From positions 1-19,634 of the forward strand of contig DASTCC010000499.1 of assembly GCA_035711465.1 (NCBI GenBank): a stretch of 19,634 nt of DNA, given 5' to 3'. The stretch comes from DASTCC01 sp035711465 (GTDB lineage: Bacteria; Acidobacteriota; Vicinamibacteria; Vicinamibacterales; SCN-69-37). Of the stretch, positions 15,671-19,634 are shown piece after piece (positions within the stretch are counted from its first letter, which is position 1; each line of letters starts with the position of its first letter). Made by a program: the position numbers and the translations under genes. Below the pieces are notes generated by a model. The model was not told the origin of the DNA and ran no database searches. It saw nothing but the letters and a program-made list of their open reading frames with translations.

Positions 15671-15809
15671 GCCGCCCCTGGACGATGCGAATCAGGATCA
15701 CTGCGACGGCGACGAGCAGCAGCAGGTGGATGAAGCCGCCCATCGTGTACGAGGACACCATGCCGAGCAGCCACAGGACGAGCAGCAGCACGAAAAGGGT
15801 CATCAACAC
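15660..15809 (-). CDS. Lmo0937/DUF5670-family mini membrane protein
   Basis: This 49-aa protein consists of two transmembrane helices, LFVLLLVLWLLGMVSSY and IHLLLLVAVAVILIRIVQG, joined by TMGGF and ending in a short basic tail, QGRRPV. The LWLLG...S.YT.GGFIH...V.....LIR..QGRR pattern is that of the Lmo0937/DUF5670 family, whose members are usually about 47-50 aa and of unknown function. The start is set by GGAGG (15816-15820), 6 nt before GTG 15809; ATG 15803 would be 12 nt away. A longer frame from 15878 lacks support and adds residues not found in the family. It lies between cmk and the Omp85 gene. Confidence 0.85.
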   Translation of the reverse strand: MLMTLFVLLLVLWLLGMVSSYTMGGFIHLLLLVAVAVILIRIVQGRRPV

Positions 15810-15815
15810 TTGAAG

Positions 15816-15820
15816 CCTCC
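15816..15820 (-). promoter_or_regulatory. Ribosome-binding site that fixes a GTG start
   Basis: GGAGG on the minus strand, 6 nt before GTG 15809. It selects the 49-aa form of the DUF5670 protein over an ATG two codons further in. Confidence 0.75.
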
Positions 15821-15950
15821 CTGGTTCGACGACCTCTGGAAGATTCAAGATGTGTTCCAGACGGGGAGGTCGCGGCACGAACGGCCGCGGCGGGAGTGGC
15901 CGCGCGCCGTGGGCAACGCCATGGCAAATCTGCCCGGTGCGCGATTCGGC

Positions 15951-16634
15951 TCAGCGGGCCTCGACGCGCTCCAGCGCGCGGGTCACCGCGTTCAGGGATT
16001 GCTCGACGACGCGTTCGATCGGCTGGCCGGTCGTGTCGATGTAGAGCGCGTCGGGCGCCACCGTGAGTGGCGACACGGCCCGCGTGCGATCGGCATGGTC
16101 GCGGGCCTCGAGCGCGCGCGCCACCGAGTCGATCGCCTCGGCGCCGCGGCCCAGGGCGTGCGCCGAATCGGACGCACGTCGGCGGGCGCGCTCCTCCGGC
16201 GTCGCGTCGAGATAGATCTTCACGTCGGCGGTCGGGAACACCACCGTGCCGATGTCGCGCCCTTCCATCACCACGCCGCCGTCGGCGCCGTAGGCACGCT
16301 GGCGCGCGACCAGCGCCCGGCGCACCGCGGAATGACGCGCGACGATGGCCGCGGCGGCGTCCATCTCGGGCGTGCGAATCGCGTCGGTGACGTCATGACC
16401 GTCGATCCGGACCCGGCCCTCGAGATCGAAGGCCGCGCACGCGGCGAGCGCGGCAATGACGTCGCCGTTCTGGAGGTCGAGACGATCGTGCACGGCTTTC
16501 CACGCCACCGCGCGGTACATCGCGCCCGTGTCGATGTGGCGATAACGGAGCCGCGTTGCCAGGGTGCGGGCCACCGTGCCCTTGCCCGCTCCGGACGGGC
16601 CGTCAATCGCCACGATCAATGCGCGGACGGACAT
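15951..16634 (-). CDS. cmk: Cytidylate kinase
   Basis: This 227-aa enzyme, the usual length for the family, phosphorylates CMP and dCMP with ATP in the cytosol. The P-loop is GPSGAGKGT (residues 12-20). It is followed by YRHIDTGAMYRAVAW (nucleotide monophosphate binding), the CMP-specific insert with RTPEMDAAAAIVA, and VMEGRDIGTVVFPTADVKIYLDATPEERARRR (the GRDIGTVVFP motif and the start of the lid). The start is ATG 16634, with GGTGAG directly before it. A longer open frame runs upstream, but it is antisense to the hydrolase gene. In many bacteria cmk is next to rpsA; here they are about 8 kb apart. Its promoter must lie in the short repeat-filled gap at 16635-16706 or inside the divergent hydrolase. 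Confidence 0.96.
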   Translation of the reverse strand: MSVRALIVAIDGPSGAGKGTVARTLATRLRYRHIDTGAMYRAVAWKAVHDRLDLQNGDVIAALAACAAFDLEGRVRIDGHDVTDAIRTPEMDAAAAIVARHSAVRRALVARQRAYGADGGVVMEGRDIGTVVFPTADVKIYLDATPEERARRRASDSAHALGRGAEAIDSVARALEARDHADRTRAVSPLTVAPDALYIDTTGQPIERVVEQSLNAVTRALERVEAR

Positions 16635-16646
16635 CTCACCATTCTT

Positions 16647-16702
16647 GATCGGTAATCGGCGAATCGGTATTCGGGAAATCGATCGGCAATCGGGGAATCG
16701 GC
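16647..16702. repeat. AATCGG-type short tandem repeat between cmk and the hydrolase
   Basis: The 72-base gap between divergent genes is almost wholly made of degenerate units such as GATCGGT, AATCGGC, GAATCGG, TATTCGG, GAAATCG, ATCGGCA, ATCGGGG and AATCGGC. The step is mostly 7 bases, with phase drift to 8. Eight units can be laid end to end from 16647 to 16702. No clear -35/-10 pair is visible for either gene, although both need a promoter here or upstream. Confidence 0.7.
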
Positions 16703-16706
16703 GAAG

Positions 16707-17858
16707 ATGAAGGCCGTGGTGTCGCGACGCACCCTCCTTCTCGCGCTCGGCGCGGGGCTCGTCGTCTGGCTCGCGTTGCCGACGCTCGGCGCGGCGCGGT
16801 TTCTTTCGCAGCTCACTGGTCAGCCGGACTGGCTGCAGCCCTGGCTCGCGAACGCGACCGTCGCGGTCGAGGACATCGACGTGCCGACGCGAACCGGCGC
16901 CATCGGCGCGCGCGCGTACCGGCCGGACGGCACCGCGCGGCGGACGCTCGTCGTCGTGCCCGGCATCCATGCCGGCGGCGTCGAGGAGCCGCGGCTCGAT
17001 GCGCTCGCCCGCCGGCTCGCGTCCACGGGATCGATCGTCATCAGCCTGCCGCTGCCGGATCTGCGGCAGTTCCTGATCACGCCGGCGTCGACCGATCAGA
17101 TCGAAGACGCCGTCGCGTGGGTCTCGCGGCAGCCCTCGCTCGCCCCGGCCGGACGCGTCGCGCTCGTCGGCGTTTCCTTCGGCGGCGGGCTCGCCGTCGT
17201 CGCCGCGGGGCGGCCCGCCATTCGCGACCGGCTGTCGACGGTCGTCTCGATCGGCGGCCATGGCGATCTGCCGCGCGTGCTGCGTTTCCTCTGCACCGGC
17301 GCGATCGACGATGGGCAGACGATGGCGCCGCACGACTACGGCGTCGCCGTGCTGCTGCTCGCCGCGGCCGATAAGGTCGCGCCGCCCGAACAGGCCGCGG
17401 CGCTCGCCGATGGCGTGCGCGAGTTCCTGGTCGCGTCGAGCATCCACGCGACCGATGCCGCGCGCGCGGCCGGGATGCTGGCCGACGTCACCGCGCGGGC
17501 GGATCGAATGGACGAGCCCTCGCGCTCGCTGCTGCGCGCGGTGCTCGCGCGCGACGTCGCGGCGCTCGGTCCGGCGCTGCTGCCCTGGGTCGACGAGCTC
17601 GGCGGCGATCCGTCGCTGTCGCCGGAGCGATCGGCGCCGCCGTCGGCGCCCGTGTTCCTGCTCCACGGCACGACCGACAACGTGATCCCGCCGACGGAGA
17701 CGCCGCGGCTGGCGCAGCACCTCGAGCGCGCCGGCGCGCCGAACGTACGCGCGCTCATTTCGCCGGCGGTCACCCACGCCGACATCAGGACCGGGATCGG
17801 CGTCGGCGATGGCTGGGCGCTGATTCGTTTCTGGCGCGATCTGCTGGCGGCCGGCTAG
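16707..17858 (+). CDS. Membrane-anchored or exported alpha/beta hydrolase
   Basis: This 383-aa protein has an N-terminal hydrophobic segment (about 9-30, TLLLALGAGLVVWLALPTLG) that should anchor or export it. The alpha/beta-hydrolase core follows. LVVVPGIHAGG (about 81-91) is the oxyanion-hole strand. GVSFGG at 155-160 is the nucleophile elbow, with S157. VFLLHGTTDNVIPP carries the acid D324, and PAVTHADI the base H357. The triad is therefore complete. The substrate (ester, lipid or peptide) cannot be read from the sequence. It sits on the plus strand between rluB and cmk, breaking an otherwise leftward cluster. Its last 74 bases overlap the 3' end of rluB. Confidence 0.87.
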   Translation: MKAVVSRRTLLLALGAGLVVWLALPTLGAARFLSQLTGQPDWLQPWLANATVAVEDIDVPTRTGAIGARAYRPDGTARRTLVVVPGIHAGGVEEPRLDALARRLASTGSIVISLPLPDLRQFLITPASTDQIEDAVAWVSRQPSLAPAGRVALVGVSFGGGLAVVAAGRPAIRDRLSTVVSIGGHGDLPRVLRFLCTGAIDDGQTMAPHDYGVAVLLLAAADKVAPPEQAAALADGVREFLVASSIHATDAARAAGMLADVTARADRMDEPSRSLLRAVLARDVAALGPALLPWVDELGGDPSLSPERSAPPSAPVFLLHGTTDNVIPPTETPRLAQHLERAGAPNVRALISPAVTHADIRTGIGVGDGWALIRFWRDLLAAG

Positions 17859-18609
17859 CGCGCATCGCGGCGCGCGGCGGCGCGTCCGGCTCGAGGAACG
17901 ACGCCAGCTCCCGCGGCGTCAGCTCACGAATCTGACCGGGCTTGAGCTTCGCATCGGCGATCGGCCCGAGCCGCGTGCGGCGCAATCGCTCCACCGGGTG
18001 AGCGATGGCATCGCACATCCGCCGCACCTGTCGATTGCGTCCCTCGCGAATCGTGATCTCGAGCACGGCCTGCGGACCGCCCTTCGCTGGCACTACCCGC
18101 AGCTGACGGACGTCGGCCGGCAGCGTGCGGCGATCGTCGATGACGACCCCGCGTCGCAGCCGTTCCAAATCCCGCGGTTCGGGGACGCCGACGACCTGCG
18201 CCTCGTAGGTGCGCGTGAGTCCGTAGCGCGGATGCATCGCGCGCTCGGCCAGCTCGCCGTCGTTGGTGAGCAGCAGGAGCCCCTCGGAGTCGTAGTCGAG
18301 CCGGCCGACCGGATAGAAATAGCCGTTGATGCCCGCCTGCCGCAGCAGGTCGACCACCGTCTTGCGCCGCTGCGGATCGGAGCGCGTGCTGACGACGCCA
18401 CGCGGCTTGTTCATCAGCAGGTAGCGCCGTGCCGGCGGCGCGCCGACGCGCCGGCCGTCGACGCGAATGTCGTCGCGCTCGGGATCGGCCTTGGTGCCGA
18501 GCTCGGAGACGATCGCGCCGTTCAGCGTCACCCGGCCCTGACGGATGAGGTCGTCGGCGGCGCGGCGGGAGGCGACGCCCGCCGACGACAGAATCTTGTT
18601 GAGCCGCAT
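17785..18609 (-). CDS. rluB: 23S rRNA pseudouridine synthase, RluB/RsuA family
   Basis: This 274-aa protein has an N-terminal S4 RNA-binding domain (residues 1 to about 60, MRLNKILSSAGVASRRAADDLI). The catalytic domain follows, with YLLMNKPRGVVST (about 63-75), the active-site motif GRLDYDSEGLLLLTND (catalytic Asp D105), and REGRNRQVRRM. Enzymes of this group isomerise one uridine in helix 89 of 23S rRNA (RluB) or close relatives; gene context with scpA/scpB favours RluB. The C-terminus carries a basic extension (RPPADRARNESAPSHRRRRSRS) that overlaps the convergent hydrolase by 74 bases. The start is ATG 18609, where the conserved S4 begins, 13 bases after the scpB stop. No strong ribosome-binding site is seen, so translation may be coupled. 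Confidence 0.94.
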   Translation of the reverse strand: MRLNKILSSAGVASRRAADDLIRQGRVTLNGAIVSELGTKADPERDDIRVDGRRVGAPPARRYLLMNKPRGVVSTRSDPQRRKTVVDLLRQAGINGYFYPVGRLDYDSEGLLLLTNDGELAERAMHPRYGLTRTYEAQVVGVPEPRDLERLRRGVVIDDRRTLPADVRQLRVVPAKGGPQAVLEITIREGRNRQVRRMCDAIAHPVERLRRTRLGPIADAKLKPGQIRELTPRELASFLEPDAPPRAAMRASRPPADRARNESAPSHRRRRSRS

Positions 18610-18622
18610 CGGCGGTCGCGAA

Positions 18623-19237
18623 TCAGTGAACCGACTCGCCCTCGACGCGATCCGTATCGCCTTCGAACGGCAGCGCGCTCTGCGGCGCGGGCTCGCCCAC
18701 CGACGCCGGCAGGTCGAACCCAAGCAGATCGGCCATGTCCTCGACCTTCGGCAGGTCGGAGAGGTCGTTCAAGCCGAAGCGCTCGAGGAACTCGCGCGTC
18801 GTCCCGTAGAGGAACGGCCGGCCGACCACCTGCTTGCGCCCGACGATCTTCACGAGGTGCCGTTCGATCAGCGTGCCGACGACGCCGGCGGTGTTGACGC
18901 CGCGGATCTCGGCGATCTCCGGCGCGGTGATCGGCTGCTTGTAGGCGACGACCGCGAGCGTCTCGAGCGCCGCCACCGAGAGCTTCTGCGTCGTCCGCTC
19001 GTGGAACAGGCGCCGCACCCACTCGTGGAGCTCCTGCCGCGTGACGATCTGGTAGCCGCCCGCGACCTCGACCATCGTCAACCCGCCCGGCCGCTCGTAG
19101 TCCTTCTTGAGCTCGTCGATGGCGGCGACGACGTCCTCCTTCGGTTCGGTGCCGAGCAGCTTGACGAGCGCTTTGAGCGAGAGCGGCTCGGGCGAGGCGA
19201 AGATCAGCGCCTCGATGATGGCTTTCAGATCAGACAT
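18623..19237 (-). CDS. scpB: Segregation and condensation protein B
   Basis: This 204-aa protein contains the two winged-helix domains of ScpB: LKAIIEALIFASPEPLSLKAL near the N-terminus, and ALETLAVVAYKQPITAPEIAEIRGVNTAGVVGTLIERHLVKIVGRKQVVGRPFLYGTT in the second. ScpB dimers bind ScpA and regulate the SMC condensin that organises chromosomes. ATG 19237 overlaps the end of scpA by 8 bases and has GGGGA 5 nt upstream, which points to coupled translation. The acidic C-terminal tail (about 165-204) is typical and variable. Confidence 0.96.
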   Translation of the reverse strand: MSDLKAIIEALIFASPEPLSLKALVKLLGTEPKEDVVAAIDELKKDYERPGGLTMVEVAGGYQIVTRQELHEWVRRLFHERTTQKLSVAALETLAVVAYKQPITAPEIAEIRGVNTAGVVGTLIERHLVKIVGRKQVVGRPFLYGTTREFLERFGLNDLSDLPKVEDMADLLGFDLPASVGEPAPQSALPFEGDTDRVEGESVH

Positions 19238-19634
19238 GCGATTCCCCAAACGGCGCGCCCTCCACCACGGCGCGCTTGTAGACCCGGATCGGGCCGAAGT
19301 TGCCCTGCTGGAACACGCGGATGCGCTTGAGACGGATCATCTCGAGCAGCGCCAGGAACGTGACGATCATGCCGGGCCGGGTCTGGATGTCGGCGAACAG
19401 ATCCTCGAAGCCGCACGCTTCGGTCTCCGAGAGCCGCTCGAGCAGCTGGCCGATACGGGTCTCGATCGACATCTGCTCGGGCGGCAGCACCACCACCGGG
19501 CGCTGCCGCATGCGATCCAGCACCTGCCGGAACGCGGCCATCAGCGAGAACAAGTCGACCTCGACCTCCGGCTCCGGCGCGTCGCCGACCACGTCGGCGA
19601 CGCGGCCGTCGGGCCGGCCCCACAGGGCGCTGCG
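19230..19634 (-). CDS. scpA: Segregation and condensation protein A, C-terminal part (cut by the right edge)
   Basis: The frame is open from base 19634 to the TGA at 19230, giving the last 134 residues. The N-terminal SMC-neck-binding part lies outside. The visible part has LFSLMAAFRQVLDRM, then a linker, and the C-terminal winged helix TFLALLEMIRLKRIRVFQQGNFGPIRVYK, which binds the SMC head. This is the kleisin of the bacterial condensin. The gene overlaps scpB by 8 bases, the standard scpA-scpB arrangement. Confidence 0.93.
   Translation of the reverse strand, partial: RSALWGRPDGRVADVVGDAPEPEVEVDLFSLMAAFRQVLDRMRQRPVVVLPPEQMSIETRIGQLLERLSETEACGFEDLFADIQTRPGMIVTFLALLEMIRLKRIRVFQQGNFGPIRVYKRAVVEGAPFGESHV

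Noticed and set aside
15886..15904. 6-bp GC stem with a 7-base loop downstream of cmk as a terminator
   Set aside because: The stem is short, there is no T-run, and such stems are expected by chance at this GC content.
15951..17777. A 608-codon frame that would fuse about 380 residues to the N-terminus of cytidylate kinase
   Set aside because: The extension is antisense to the hydrolase and has no domain. ATG 16634 gives the normal cmk length.

Overview
The window is GC-rich bacterial chromosome with dense genes. It most likely comes from an uncultured Acidobacteriota, possibly Vicinamibacteria. This rests on the acidobacterial-type VWA protein at the left edge, the DUF5670/Lmo0937-type mini membrane protein, the many secreted and outer-membrane proteins, and the high GC. 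The assignment is inference; there is no rRNA here to test it.

Layout, left to right. 1-1914 (-) is a secreted VWA-domain protein that runs off the left edge. 1992-3161 (+) and 4108-5247 (-) are two convergent acyl-CoA dehydrogenases. The gap between them is filled by a 928-bp cassette (3172-4099): a four-helix-bundle (S23/IVP, Avd-like) gene enclosed by inverted arrays of GGTTC-based short repeats, whose outer 102 bp match as inverted repeats at 97 positions without gaps. 5289-7999 (-) is a HIT hydrolase, an IHF-beta/HU protein and ribosomal protein S1, with a good sigma70-type promoter at 8053-8082 driving rpsA. 8104-8862 (+) encodes a histone-H1-like tail fused to a DUF6335-type domain. 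8884-9279 (-) is a small anchored protein of unknown function. 9374-15584 (-) is an Omp85 protein followed directly by TamB. 15660-15809 (-) is a 49-aa DUF5670 membrane protein. 15951-16634 (-) is cytidylate kinase. 16707-17858 (+) is a membrane-anchored alpha/beta hydrolase. 17785-19634 (-) is rluB, scpB and scpA, the last cut by the right edge.

How the genes fit together. scpA-scpB-rluB-cmk-rpsA-ihfB is a widely conserved housekeeping order (chromosome condensation, rRNA pseudouridylation, CMP salvage, translation, nucleoid). Here cmk and rpsA are separated by an envelope-biogenesis block (Omp85/TamB plus small membrane proteins), and cmk is separated from rluB by a divergent hydrolase. The acyl-CoA dehydrogenases point to branched- or short-chain acyl-CoA oxidation.

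The most interesting signal is the family of short tandem repeats confined to intergenic gaps: GGTTC-type around the four-helix-bundle gene, GTTCTCA x4 at 5271-5298, AATCGG-type at 16647-16702, and perhaps CGGGCTG x2 at 8865-8878. The four-helix-bundle cassette looks like a candidate undescribed small mobile or RNA-structured element. The second acyl-CoA dehydrogenase also has Gln where the catalytic Glu is expected.
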